In this document: piece by piece, positions 17,210-26,012 of the stretch
Layout of the letters: each line of letters begins with the position of its first letter
Numbering within the stretch: the first letter of the stretch is position 1
Assembly (NCBI GenBank): GCA_905214465.1
Contig: CAJMMD010000006.1
Span: 16,824-80,823, forward strand
DNA from: an uncultured bacterium
GTDB lineage: Bacteria > Actinomycetota > Coriobacteriia > Coriobacteriales > Coriobacteriaceae
Length of the DNA: 64,000 nucleotides
Direction of reading: 5' to 3'
Position numbers and translations under genes: made by a program
Notes under the pieces: generated by a model
The model's input: the letters and a program-made list of their open reading frames with translations, nothing else
Databases searched by the model: none
Told to the model about the DNA's origin: nothing

Positions 17210-18991
17210 TTAGAGGCGACCGAGGTCGTAGGATCGAGCGACCGCCTCGCCGGCGCAGATGAGGTTAGTTGTGGCTTCTTGCGGGTCGAGTGCCTGCTCC
17301 AGGTCCATGGGCTTGCGACAGATCGGCAGTACAAGGTCGATGCCCTGCCCATACACCGCATCCAGGTTGTCAGCGCGACCGCCCACGACGGCGACCACCG
17401 GCTTGCCATAGCGCTTGGCACGGCGGGCCACACCCACCGGCGCTTTGCCGGCGGCGGATTGCTCGTCCATATTGCCCTCGCCCGTTATGACCAGATCGAC
17501 ATCCCGCACGCGCTCGTCAAACCCAATCAGATCAAGCACCGTCTCCACGCCCGAATGTAGCTCTGCACCGAGCGCTAGCAGCGCGGCGCCCAGACCGCCA
17601 GCGGCACCGGCGCCGGGCACGCCGAGCACCGAGCCAAACGTCCGCGCACCCTCGGGCACGCGCAGTAACCCCTGAGCCCGTGCCTCGGCAATCGCCGTAT
17701 CGAGCAGGCGACCGTAACCGACCATCCAGTCGTCGTACCCGCCCAGCGCTTCGACATCGTCTGTCGGCAGGCCCTTTTGCCCGCCAAACACCGCAAGCGC
17801 CCCGCGACGCCCCACGAGCGGATTCTCGACATCGGAAAGCACCACGACACGCGCGCCATTCAGTGCCCGAAGCGCCGGTGCCAAATCGATACTCGCCACG
17901 TGTTCAAGGCCCGTGAGCCCCAGCGCGATATTGCAGCCACGGTCATCGACAAGACGCGCGCCCAGCGCTTGCAGCATGCCGGCGCCACCGTCGTTGGTGG
18001 CGCTGCCGCCCAGTCCCATATATAGGGTCCTCGCCCCCGCGCGAACCGCACGAAGCATCAGCTCGCCCACGCCATAGGTCGTAGCGGCCAACGCCGCCGA
18101 CTCCGTGCACGGCGAGCACCCGATGCCCGCGGCTTCGGCCATCTCAATGACAGCCGACTCGTGCTCGCCGTCCACCAGCATCCGGGCAGCCACGCACTTG
18201 CCCAAGGGACCTGCCACCTCGCAGGTCACAATCTCACCGCCGCACGCGGCAACGGCATCGAGCGTTCCCTCACCGCCATCCGCCAGCGGCAGCGCGCTTA
18301 CTTGGGCATCGGGCCACACGCGGCGCACGCCTTCGGCAACGACCTCCTCTGCCTGCGCACTCGAAACGCTGCCCTTAAAGGAATCAATCGCCAGCAGCAC
18401 ACGGCGAGGCCGGCGCTGCACGGGACCAAAGTCGAGCGTCTCGCCGGCAAGATCCTCGCCGTCAGCAAGGGCCTCGGCGTGGGCAACATGCGCCTCAAGG
18501 TTTGCACCGCAGCCGCAACCGACGCCATCCGCACCGCGCAAACCGGCAAAATAGTTGCTCAGCACCGCGCGACACTCATCCGCCAACACGCCGGCGGTCA
18601 CATGAAACCGATGGTTTAGGCGCGAATCGGCATTGAGATCGTACAACGAGCCCAACGCACCCGCCTTGGCGTCGCTCGCGCCATACACGCAGCGCCCCAC
18701 GCGCGCATTGACCATAAGCCCCGCACACATGCAGCAGGGTTCCAACGTCACATAGACCGTACAGTCGGAAAGGCGCCAGCGGCCAAGCGCCTGGGCAGCG
18801 GCGCACAGGGCCGCGAACTCTGCATGCGCCGAAGGGTCCTGGTCGAGCTCGCGCCGATTGTGCGCCCTCGCGACGATCTCGCCGTCGCGCACCACTACGG
18901 CTCCGATGGGCACCTCGCCCACCGCCGCGGCGGCTCGCGCCTCCGCCAACGCCTCGCGCATGAACTTCTCGTCGATTTCGGTGATCGTCAT
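17210..18991 (-). CDS. Fusion: tRNA adenosine deaminase (TadA) + glycerate 2-kinase
   Basis: 593 residues from ATG 18991, which has a GGAAGG box 7 bases upstream; longer starts lack one. Residues 1-160 are a complete TadA: His56-Ala-Glu58 and PCCMC with Cys86 and Cys89 are the zinc and catalytic residues, and the enzyme makes inosine at position 34 of tRNA-Arg(ACG). A linker of about 30 residues (HVAHAEALADGEDL) joins it to a GarK/GlxK-type glycerate kinase from about 193: LLAIDSFKGS, LPLADGGEGTLDA, GLGGSATNDGGAG, GAAGGLGAAL and VDLVITGEGNMD are its hallmark blocks. The kinase makes 2-phosphoglycerate from glycerate. The frame is continuous through the junction and all key residues are present, so this is a real fusion, not an assembly error. 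The two activities have no known link. Confidence 0.9.
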   Translation of the reverse strand: MTITEIDEKFMREALAEARAAAAVGEVPIGAVVVRDGEIVARAHNRRELDQDPSAHAEFAALCAAAQALGRWRLSDCTVYVTLEPCCMCAGLMVNARVGRCVYGASDAKAGALGSLYDLNADSRLNHRFHVTAGVLADECRAVLSNYFAGLRGADGVGCGCGANLEAHVAHAEALADGEDLAGETLDFGPVQRRPRRVLLAIDSFKGSVSSAQAEEVVAEGVRRVWPDAQVSALPLADGGEGTLDAVAACGGEIVTCEVAGPLGKCVAARMLVDGEHESAVIEMAEAAGIGCSPCTESAALAATTYGVGELMLRAVRAGARTLYMGLGGSATNDGGAGMLQALGARLVDDRGCNIALGLTGLEHVASIDLAPALRALNGARVVVLSDVENPLVGRRGALAVFGGQKGLPTDDVEALGGYDDWMVGYGRLLDTAIAEARAQGLLRVPEGARTFGSVLGVPGAGAAGGLGAALLALGAELHSGVETVLDLIGFDERVRDVDLVITGEGNMDEQSAAGKAPVGVARRAKRYGKPVVAVVGGRADNLDAVYGQGIDLVLPICRKPMDLEQALDPQEATTNLICAGEAVARSYDLGRL

Positions 18992-19042
18992 CGTTCGCCT
19001 TCCCTGTTGCAAATTCAAAACGATGCTATCATTACGACTCAC

Positions 19043-19132
19043 GGAGAGATGGCAGAGCGGTTGAATGCGGCGGTCTTGAAAACCGTTGAGCGCGAGAGCG
19101 TTCCGGGGGTTCGAATCCCCCTCTCTCCGCCA
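19043..19132 (+). tRNA. tRNA-Ser (anticodon UGA)
   Basis: Acceptor stem GGAGAGA/TCTCTCC, discriminator G and encoded CCA at 19130-19132. Anticodon arm CGGTCTTGAAAACCG gives loop CTTGAAA with anticodon TGA. A long variable arm (TTGAGCGCGAGAGCGTT) and T arm GGGGGTTCGAATCCCCC confirm a class II serine tRNA. It lies just upstream of and divergent from the TadA fusion gene. Confidence 0.97.
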
Positions 19133-19135
19133 CTT

Positions 19136-19720
19136 TTAATGATGCACCGGTGTCATGGTCCGCTCAAACAGCGCATCGACCACGTCGGCCATCTCAGGTC
19201 GACGCTCAAGATCGTGGCCCGATTCCCACCATATCGTGAAAAGTCGAATAATACCGCCGGCGACAAACTCAGACGTCGTCTCGAGTGACACGGGGGCCAG
19301 GGCATCCTCGGCAAGCACGTTCATCACACGCTCGCGGATGGAGCGGGCAATGCGGTCGCAAATAACGTTTGTCAGCATGCCCGACATGCTGCTTGCCAAA
19401 ATGTTATCCATGAGCTGCTCGTGCGCCAGAATCAAATCCATGGCATCGTCCAAAATCGCGTGCCGAAGCGCGCGCACGTCCTCGGCAGACACTGCGCCGG
19501 CCTCATCGGGCTGTTTTTGCGGCAAGCCCGACATGAGCTCATCGATATAAAAGGCAAAGTAATCGTTCTTGTCGCGAAAGTGCTTGTAGAACGTCGTGCG
19601 GCGAATCATGGCGCGGTCGCACAGCATGGCAACCGTCAGGTCCTCAAAACGATGCTCCTCGAGAAGCTCGGTGAAAGCATCGAACAGGGCACGATAGGTT
19701 TTCTTGATGCGAAGGTCCAT
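19136..19720 (-). CDS. TetR-family transcriptional regulator
   Basis: 194 residues from ATG 19720; ATG 19732 is also possible but abuts its GAGG box. The N-terminus (MDLRIKKTYRALFDAFTELL ... FEDLTVAMLCDRAMIRRTTFYKHF) is a TetR helix-turn-helix with the typical 'TFYKHF' recognition helix. The remainder is an all-helical ligand/dimer domain. The first residues lack the usual acidic lead of drug-type TetR proteins, resembling small accessory TetR regulators. The gene ends 3 bases after the tRNA-Ser. A divergent lemA gene starts 211 bases upstream of it, and is a possible target. Ligand unknown. Confidence 0.85.
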   Translation of the reverse strand: MDLRIKKTYRALFDAFTELLEEHRFEDLTVAMLCDRAMIRRTTFYKHFRDKNDYFAFYIDELMSGLPQKQPDEAGAVSAEDVRALRHAILDDAMDLILAHEQLMDNILASSMSGMLTNVICDRIARSIRERVMNVLAEDALAPVSLETTSEFVAGGIIRLFTIWWESGHDLERRPEMADVVDALFERTMTPVHH

Positions 19721-19931
19721 CCGTATCGCCATCCTCAGGGCAAAGACAGTACTCGTCAATCTGTCGCATATCTTACACCTGTACCTCGCGCGTTTTACCC
19801 CGGTGCCGACCCCGCCGAAAACATAACGCTTACCGGAAAGTTCGGCACGGCAAAACGTTGCGGGTATACTAGTAGCGTTATACCAACGGCAGCTGGCGCA
19901 TGCCGCCGCGGCCATTCGAAACGGAGACATC

Positions 19932-20483
19932 ATGATTACCGTCATCATCGGCATCGTTGTTGTCATTGTGATTGTCTGCGCCATCGCCGGCATTTACAAC
20001 AACATGGTCACCAAGCGTAACCGCATCGATAACGCCTGGCAGAACATCGATACGCAGCTGCAGCGCCGCAACGACCTGATCCCCAACCTGGTCGAGACCG
20101 TCAAGGGCTACGCCAAGCACGAGCAAGAGACGCTCTCCGCCGTGATCAGCGCGCGTAACACCGCCGTCAAGGCCACCACGCCCGAGGCCAAGATGGAGGC
20201 CGACAACGTGCTGACCGGTGCGCTACGCCAGCTCTTCGCCGTAGCCGAGGCCTATCCCGACCTTAAGGCAAACACCAACTTTACGCAGCTGCAGGCGTCG
20301 CTCGAGGATACCGAGAACAAGATTAGCTATGCACGCCAGAGCTACAACGACTGCGTGCTCAGCTACAACAACGCCATTCAGACGTTCCCGGCTGTCATCT
20401 TTGCCGGCATCTTCCAGTTTAAGGAGCGCCAGGGCTTCGAGGCCGCCGAAGCAGCCCGCCAGGCCCCGACCGTCAAGTTCTAG
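19932..20483 (+). CDS. lemA: LemA family membrane-anchored protein
   Basis: 183 residues with ACGGAGA upstream of the ATG. An N-terminal membrane helix (about 3-22) is followed by the family signature NNMVTKRNRIDNAWQNIDTQ and LIPNLVETVKGYAKHE, then long helices ending SYNDCVLSYNNAIQTFP. Length and layout match LemA. The family is widespread; its molecular role is unclear. Here it stands alone, followed by a strong terminator, and divergent from the TetR gene. Confidence 0.93.
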   Translation: MITVIIGIVVVIVIVCAIAGIYNNMVTKRNRIDNAWQNIDTQLQRRNDLIPNLVETVKGYAKHEQETLSAVISARNTAVKATTPEAKMEADNVLTGALRQLFAVAEAYPDLKANTNFTQLQASLEDTENKISYARQSYNDCVLSYNNAIQTFPAVIFAGIFQFKERQGFEAAEAARQAPTVKF

Positions 20484-20519
20484 TAGTTTGGCAGCGCATC
20501 CTTAATCGGCCAAATGCAT

Positions 20520-20565
20520 AAACCGCCCCGTCGAATGCATACTTCGACGGGGCGGTTTCCTTTTT
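20520..20565 (+). terminator. Rho-independent terminator of lemA
   Basis: Perfect 15-bp stem AAACCGCCCCGTCGA/TCGACGGGGCGGTTT, 9-base loop, followed by CCTTTTT. Confidence 0.9.
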
Positions 20566-20590
20566 CGCGAAGCTCCCCCTCTAAGCGCCG

Positions 20591-20789
20591 TGCATTTTTA
20601 GGAGTATTCAACATAACCAAGGGCTTCGGGCGCCGCGATAAATGCCAAAGAGCGCAAATATCCCTGCAAATCAAACGCTGTCAGCCCATAACCCCGCCCA
20701 TCATTCGTAGAAAACATCGAGAAATCCCGATTTTTTGCCCGAGGTCGGTATGCAGGGGCCTTCGATTGCAGAATACTCGCAAAAATGCA
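20591..20789. repeat. 199-bp MITE-like element with 19-bp inverted ends
   Basis: The left end TGCATTTTTAGGAGTATTC and the right end, read inverted, TGCATTTTTGCGAGTATTC, match at 17 of 19 positions. The interior has no transposase. A 60-codon open frame crosses it on the minus strand (FSMFSTNDGRGYGLTAF) without a start signal near the element. Could be a mobile non-autonomous element or a conserved structured region. Confidence 0.6.
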
Positions 20790-20835
20790 CGTCGCCATCA
20801 CCCCCACATGGCGCGAACCAAAACAAAAGCGCGGC

Positions 20836-20934
20836 CTTCCTTTCCGGCGCACTCCGCAGGACGAAAGAACCTCCGCCGCACGAAGTGCGCTGCGGAGGTT
20901 CTTGCATGTCCGAGGACGCGCCGGAAAGGAAGGT
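20836..20934. repeat. 99-base nested hairpin downstream of ilvE
   Basis: Outer arms CCTTCCTTTCCGGCGC (20836-20851) and its exact inverse (20919-20934), 16 bp, with an inner stem AGAACCTCCGC/GCGGAGGTTCT capped by CGCAC-GAA-GTGCG. It lies 29 bases beyond the ilvE stop. It has no T run. Confidence 0.65.
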
Positions 20935-20962
20935 TGCCCTCGGGCCGAACAGCTATGGCAGC

Positions 20963-22015
20963 TTACGCGACGGTGTAAACCCAGTCGTGCTTATCCTCGA
21001 CAGCACCAGATTGGATGCCGGTCAGGGTCTCGCGGAGCTTCTTCATCACGGGGCCAATCTCGGTGTAGCCAGCCGGGAAGGTCACGGTCTCATCGGCACC
21101 ATAGACCTTGTTGTCGATCTCGCCCACCGGGGAAATGACGGCAGCGGTGCCGCACAGGCCGCACTCCACAAAGGTGCCGGCCTTGACCTCGGCCCACTCG
21201 ACGGGGCGCTGGTCGACGGTTATGCCCAGGTCCTGAGCAACCTGAACGAGCGAACGACGGGTGATGGAGGGCAAGATGGAGTCGGTGTGCGACTGCGGAA
21301 CGACGAGCGTGCCGTCCTCCTTCACGAACAGAACGTTCGCGCCGCCGGTCTCCTCGACATAGGTGCGGGACTCAGAGTCGAGATACAGGTTCTCGGCATA
21401 GCCCTCGCGATGGGCCTCCATCGTGGGCTTGAGGGACATGGCGTAGTTCAGGCCAGCCTTGATGTTGCCGGTGCCGTGCGGTGCGGCGCGGTCGTACTCG
21501 GAAACGCGCAGCTTGACGGGCTTGAGGCCACCCTTAAAGTACGGACCGACCGGGGTCACGAGAATGCGGAACGTGTACTCAGGAGCGGGAGCCACGCCGA
21601 TCACGTCACCAGAGCCGATCATAAACGGACGCACGTACAGGGTTGCACCGGAGCCGAAGGGCGGAACCCAGGCGGCGTTGGCAGAAACGACCTGCTTGAC
21701 GGCCTCGACAAACTTGTCCTTGGGGAACGGGGGCATCTCGAGGCGCTGGGCAGAGTTATACATACGCTCAGCGTTCATGTCGGGACGGAAGCAGACGATG
21801 CTGCCGTCCTCGGCGGTGTAGGCCTTCAGGCCCTCAAAGACCTCCTGGCAGTAATGGAAGATGCCGCCGCACTCGGAAACATGCAGGGTGTGGTCGGTGG
21901 TCAGGCCGCCCTCGTCCCACTCGCCATCCTTCCAATGAGCCTCGTAGCTGTAATCGGTTTTCATGTAGCCAAAGCCGAGGCTACCCCAATCGATATCCTT
22001 CTTCTCGACAGTCAT
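20963..22015 (-). CDS. ilvE: Branched-chain amino acid aminotransferase
   Basis: 350 residues from ATG 22015, which has AAGGAG 6-7 bases upstream; the longer frame to 22165 has no ribosome site. Fold-type IV PLP enzyme: DHTLHVSECGGIFHYCQEVFEGLKAY near the N-terminus, RPDMNAERMYNSAQRL, and GNIKAGLNYAMSL, where the PLP lysine is near 185. EETGGANVLFV and LPSITRRSLVQVA are further family blocks. It catalyses the last step of Leu, Ile and Val synthesis, or the first of their breakdown, in the cytoplasm. Single gene; a 99-base hairpin follows. Confidence 0.93.
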   Translation of the reverse strand: MTVEKKDIDWGSLGFGYMKTDYSYEAHWKDGEWDEGGLTTDHTLHVSECGGIFHYCQEVFEGLKAYTAEDGSIVCFRPDMNAERMYNSAQRLEMPPFPKDKFVEAVKQVVSANAAWVPPFGSGATLYVRPFMIGSGDVIGVAPAPEYTFRILVTPVGPYFKGGLKPVKLRVSEYDRAAPHGTGNIKAGLNYAMSLKPTMEAHREGYAENLYLDSESRTYVEETGGANVLFVKEDGTLVVPQSHTDSILPSITRRSLVQVAQDLGITVDQRPVEWAEVKAGTFVECGLCGTAAVISPVGEIDNKVYGADETVTFPAGYTEIGPVMKKLRETLTGIQSGAVEDKHDWVYTVA

Positions 22016-22303
22016 ATGTCGCTCCTTACATACACAGTTGCATACTCGCGAACCCGCACGCAAAGACCGAAGCCGACCGCGTCGCAATGTCGCACGCCCG
22101 GAGCGTAGAGCCGGACGGGACACGCGAACGGCATCAAAGCCGATGGCACGTCGATTCGCATGCACGAGATTGTACTCCCCGTACGCGTCTGATAAAACGC
22201 TTTTCTTTAACTAAGTAAAGTATTTTCATTTGACCGAAGCAGAAAGGCCCGCCACCGTAAGCGGTGACGGGCCTCAACGGCACGGTTTGCGCGCTGGCTC
22301 GAG
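22016..22303. other. Intergenic region between ilvE and the DedA gene
   Basis: 288 bases with no gene. It holds the ilvE ribosome site and a palindromic terminator of the upstream DedA gene. No T-box or riboswitch pattern was recognised before ilvE. Confidence 0.5.
22243..22274 (-). terminator. Terminator of the DedA-family gene
   Basis: Stem AGGCCCGCCACCG/CGGTGACGGGCCT (one mismatch), loop of 4, followed on the minus strand by TTTCTGC. Confidence 0.65.
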
Positions 22304-22951
22304 CTACGCGTTCTTTTTGCCCAGCTTAGCCTTAACCAGACCGACCACAGTCGGGATGATCGACACGGCGACGATGCCGATAATCAGCAGCTCAAAGTGC
22401 TCCTGCACAAAGGGAATGCCGCCAAAGAAGTAGCCCAGCAGCGTAAAGACCGTCGACCAGGTAATGCCGCCCAGCACGTTAAAGATGACAAAGTTGCGCC
22501 AGTGCATGCCGCCCATGCCGGCGATAAAGGGCACAAAGGTGCGGATAAACGGGAAGAAGCGGCCCAGGAAGATGGCTAGGTGACCCCACTTGTCCAAGAA
22601 ATCCTCGGACTTTTTGATGCGCTCGGGCGTCATGGCCTTCACCTTGCCCGAAGCAATGATCTTTTTGCCAAAGAAATGACCGATCATAAAGTTGCACTGA
22701 TCGCCCAAGATGGCAGCGGCCCATGCGGTGGCCAGAAGCGCCACGATGTTAAAGCCGCCGTTGTGGGCAAAGAAGCCCGAGGCGAACAGCAGCGAATCGC
22801 CGGGAAGGAACGGGAAGAACACTACGCCCGTCTCGATAAAGATGATCAGGAACACGCAGCCGTAGGCCATAAGCGGGCCGGCGGCAATCCAACTGGCGAT
22901 CGCGGTGCGCGGGTCTTTGAGCAACTCGGCGATAAAATTAATGAAACCCAT
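22304..22951 (-). CDS. DedA family integral membrane protein
   Basis: 215 residues from ATG 22951 (GAGAGG 9 bases upstream). The conserved DedA blocks are present: FIETGVVFFPFLPGDSLLF, then ILGDQCNFMIGHFFGKK, and FLGRFFPFIRTFVPFIAGMG with the essential acidic/arginine residues, followed by a C-terminal helix. Four to five membrane segments. DedA proteins are proposed lipid (polyprenyl or phospholipid) flippases needed for envelope homeostasis. It is a single-gene unit. Confidence 0.92.
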   Translation of the reverse strand: MGFINFIAELLKDPRTAIASWIAAGPLMAYGCVFLIIFIETGVVFFPFLPGDSLLFASGFFAHNGGFNIVALLATAWAAAILGDQCNFMIGHFFGKKIIASGKVKAMTPERIKKSEDFLDKWGHLAIFLGRFFPFIRTFVPFIAGMGGMHWRNFVIFNVLGGITWSTVFTLLGYFFGGIPFVQEHFELLIIGIVAVSIIPTVVGLVKAKLGKKNA

Positions 22952-23174
22952 GAAGTAAAACCTCTCAGTTGTGGGCGCGGATACGTCCAAGTTGACCAGT
23001 ATACGGTTGCGGCGCCCCCTCGTGCGCAACCCCACAAAAGCATGACTCCATTACCAGCAAGTATGCATAACTGACACCTGTCACGTAAGCCGTGAAAGAT
23101 TGCTCTTCCTAATCCCTAGCGAATCGCTATACTTTATTGAATCGCATTGCCATGGCGCTAAGGGAGGGCGGTCA

Positions 23175-23879
23175 GTGAGCTTTATCAATACCATTCGCGA
23201 GGACATCAAGACCGTCCAAGCGCAGGACCCCGCCGCGCAAAACGGTCTGGTCATTTTCCTTTCGTACCCCGGCCTGCACGCCAAGTGGAATCATGTGCCC
23301 GAGCACTGGCTGTGGGAACACGGTCATCGATCGCTCGCCCGCGTGCTCTCGCAAATCACCCGCCACATCACCGGCGTCGAGATTCACCCTGCCGCACAGA
23401 TCGGCAAGCACTTCTTTATCGACCATGCCATGGGCGTCGTCATCGGCGAGACCACCATTGTGGGCGACAACTGCGTGCTCTATCAGGGCGTCACGCTCGG
23501 CGGCACCGGCAACGAGACCGGCAAACGCCACCCAACGCTCGGCAACAACGTCACCGTGGGCACAGGCGCCAAGGTGCTCGGCAACATTCGCATTGGCAAC
23601 AACGTCAAAATCGGCGGCAACTCGGTCGTCGTCAAAGACGTGCCCGACAACTGCACCGTCGTGGGCGTGCCCGGGCGCATCATCAAGCGCAACGGCTGCC
23701 GCGTGTTCGAGGAGAGCTTCGACGCCAAGCAGCATCGCGAGTACATGCCCGACGATGCCGCCGAGCAGAGCGCCCTCAACCGCCAGGGCATCAACGAAAA
23801 CGCCCGTCGCGTCAAGGAACTCGAGCGAGAGGTGGCCGAGCTCAAAGCCCTCGTCGCCAAGCTCGTGGACGAGCGCTAG
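23175..23879 (+). CDS. cysE: Serine O-acetyltransferase
   Basis: 234 residues from GTG 23175, which has AGGGAGG 7 bases before it; an upstream ATG at 23100 lacks a ribosome site and adds an unrelated leader. Left-handed beta-helix hexapeptide repeats (IHPAAQIGKHFFIDHAMGVV, GETTIVGDNC, GVTLGGTG) carry the catalytic His of the 'DHAMGVVIGE' block. The C-terminal 50 residues form a charged coiled coil after VPGRIIKRNG. It makes O-acetylserine from serine and acetyl-CoA, the precursor of cysteine. CysK is not adjacent. A TATACT -10-like box lies at 23128-23133. Confidence 0.94.
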   Translation: MSFINTIREDIKTVQAQDPAAQNGLVIFLSYPGLHAKWNHVPEHWLWEHGHRSLARVLSQITRHITGVEIHPAAQIGKHFFIDHAMGVVIGETTIVGDNCVLYQGVTLGGTGNETGKRHPTLGNNVTVGTGAKVLGNIRIGNNVKIGGNSVVVKDVPDNCTVVGVPGRIIKRNGCRVFEESFDAKQHREYMPDDAAEQSALNRQGINENARRVKELEREVAELKALVAKLVDER

Positions 23880-23917
23880 GGCCGTGGGCAGCCGCCACAG
23901 CATGAACGCCAACACAA

Positions 23918-23957
23918 AAGGCGCGCCAGGGAATCCGCCCCCGGCGCACCTTCTTTT
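23918..23957 (+). terminator. Terminator of cysE
   Basis: GC-rich stem GGCGCGCCAGGG/CCCCCGGCGCACC with a short loop, then TTCTTTT. Confidence 0.75.
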
Positions 23958-23990
23958 CGATGCGACATGCGGGACTGCCCCTTTGTCACC

Positions 23991-26012
23991 TTATGCGAAT
24001 TGGCTCAGGTAGAGGTCGGCGTAAGCGCCCTCGGCAGCCAGCAGCTCCTTGTGCGTACCCTGCTCGATGATATTGCCGTGATCCATGACCAAGATCAGAT
24101 CGGCATCGACGATCGTCGACAGGCGGTGCGCGATCACAAAGCTGGTGCGCCCGCGCATGAGCGCGTCCATGGCGCGGCCGATGGCAAGCTCGGTGCGCGT
24201 ATCCACGCTTGAGGTCGCCTCATCCAGAATGAGAATCGCCGGGTTGTTGAGCAGCACGCGCGCAATGGTCAGCAGCTGACGCTGGCCCTGGCTGATGCTT
24301 TCGGCATCATTGGCCACGCGCGTGTCGTAGCCCTGCGGCATGGTGCGCACAAAGAAGTCGACCTGCGCGGCGCGGGCGGCAGCCACGATCTCGTCGCGCG
24401 TTGCCTCGGGGCAGCCGTAGGCGATGTTTTCGGCAATCGTGCCGTCGAACAGCCAGGCGTCCTGCAGCACCATGCCAAACTGCTGCCGTAGCTCGCCGCG
24501 ATCCATGAGGCGCGTATCCACACCGTCGAGCGTAATGCGGCCGCCGTCAATCTCGTAGAAGCGCATGAGTAGGTTGATGAGCGTCGTCTTGCCTGCGCCC
24601 GTGGTTCCCACCACGGCGATCTTCTGGCCCGGCTCGGCAGCAAACGACACGTCGCGCATAAGCGGCTTGTCGGGCGAATAGCCAAAGCGCACATGCTCAA
24701 AAGCGACGCGGCCCTCAACGCGACCCGGCAGCTTGGCGGCCTCGCCCGGCTGCGGATCGGCCTCCATCTCGGGCTCATCGAGCAGGTCGAACACGCGCTC
24801 CGCACTCGCCAGCGCGCTCTGCAGCGAGTTGAAGGTAAACGAGAGCTGCGTCATGGGCTCGGACGCCTCGTAGATAAACTGGAAGAACGCCTGGAACACG
24901 CCGACGGTCATCTGACCGGCCACCAGCATGTTGCAGCCCACAAGCGCGATCACGATCTGCGCCAGACGACCGATAAAGCGAACCGCGGGGCCCACAGCGT
25001 TAATCATAAAGTCGGCCTTGGCGCTCACACGCGCCAGCTCGCCCGAGGCCTCGTGTACCTCGGCAGAACTCTGGCGCTCGCGGTTGAACGCGCGAATCAC
25101 CAGACGGCCCGAGTAGCCCTCCTCGACCGCGCTCGTAATCTTGGACACCCATTCTTGGCGTTCGCCCGTCACGTCATGCGTGCGGCGCGAAACCACCTTG
25201 GTCACCAGCAGCGATACCACCGTAAAGCCCAAAAAGACCAACGTGAGCTTAACGCTATAGACAAACATCATGCTCACGGCGCCCACTACCGTACCGATCG
25301 ACACCAGCAGCTGCAGCAATCCGCGCTGCATGCTCTCGGACATCTTGTCCAAGTCGTTGGTCGCGCGGCTGACCACCTCACCGGGGCGATGTGCGTCAAA
25401 GTAGGCGAGCGGCAGGCGGCTGAGCTTTTGCGCAATGCGGTTGCGTAGGCGCAGATTGAGTCGCTCGGCCACGCTCGACATCAAAAAGCTCTGCAACGCA
25501 TAGAAGGAGGCGGCTGCCGTCCAAATCATAAAGTAGACGAAAATGGTTTTGCCGCAATGTTCCCAGGTAATGCTGAAGGTAGTGTCGTTGGCAAACGCCA
25601 CCTGCATATGACCCCACAGCTCATCGATCACGCGAGCGCTGTACGCCGGTGCGGCGGTGTTGAAGATGACGTAGAACACGATGCTCGCGAACACAATATA
25701 GAAGCGCCAATGGTCGCCGGCGGCTTCGCTCCACAAGCGGCGCACCGTCGCCCAGGTATCCCGGGGCGTCTCGTCCTCGTCTTCGTCGTCCACGTCGCGC
25801 ATGCGCTCCGCTTCGGCGCGGGCGCGCTCGTCCTCGGCGCGCTCGTTTTCCTCGTAGAGCGCCTGGCAGCGGGCCTCGCGCTCGGCCGCCTTGATGGCGT
25901 CATCCAGCTCGAGCACCGCGGCAGCCTGGTCGACCGTTTTCTCAGCGGCGTCCGAATCGTTCGAATCGATTGCGTCGCCGCGCTTCTTGAGCTCCTCGGT
26001 CATGCTACTCAC
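23991..26012 (-). CDS. ABC exporter half-transporter, subunit with the canonical Walker B and H-loop
   Basis: 673 residues. An unusual N-terminal extension of about 90 residues is highly charged (AAEREARCQALYEENERAED), followed by six membrane helices (about 105-400) and the ATPase domain: Walker A GTTGAGKTT near 472, signature SQGQ near 573, Walker B ILILDEATSSVD near 594 and switch His in IAHRLST near 629. It overlaps its upstream partner by 8 bases, so the pair is translationally coupled. With the partner's degenerate motifs it forms an asymmetric heterodimer. Control by the MarR gene at the head of the operon suggests export of a toxic or aromatic compound, but the substrate is unknown. 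Confidence 0.92.
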   Translation of the reverse strand: MSSMTEELKKRGDAIDSNDSDAAEKTVDQAAAVLELDDAIKAAEREARCQALYEENERAEDERARAEAERMRDVDDEDEDETPRDTWATVRRLWSEAAGDHWRFYIVFASIVFYVIFNTAAPAYSARVIDELWGHMQVAFANDTTFSITWEHCGKTIFVYFMIWTAAASFYALQSFLMSSVAERLNLRLRNRIAQKLSRLPLAYFDAHRPGEVVSRATNDLDKMSESMQRGLLQLLVSIGTVVGAVSMMFVYSVKLTLVFLGFTVVSLLVTKVVSRRTHDVTGERQEWVSKITSAVEEGYSGRLVIRAFNRERQSSAEVHEASGELARVSAKADFMINAVGPAVRFIGRLAQIVIALVGCNMLVAGQMTVGVFQAFFQFIYEASEPMTQLSFTFNSLQSALASAERVFDLLDEPEMEADPQPGEAAKLPGRVEGRVAFEHVRFGYSPDKPLMRDVSFAAEPGQKIAVVGTTGAGKTTLINLLMRFYEIDGGRITLDGVDTRLMDRGELRQQFGMVLQDAWLFDGTIAENIAYGCPEATRDEIVAAARAAQVDFFVRTMPQGYDTRVANDAESISQGQRQLLTIARVLLNNPAILILDEATSSVDTRTELAIGRAMDALMRGRTSFVIAHRLSTIVDADLILVMDHGNIIEQGTHKELLAAEGAYADLYLSQFA

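Noticed and set aside
20598..20852. 84-codon minus-strand open frame within the MITE-like element
   Set aside because: No start signal; it spans the element's right end into unrelated DNA. Kept only as a note on the element.
22016..22165. Longer N-terminus for IlvE starting at 22165
   Set aside because: The added 50 residues are Arg/Cys-rich without similarity to the family, while ATG 22015 has an AAGGAG box at ideal spacing.
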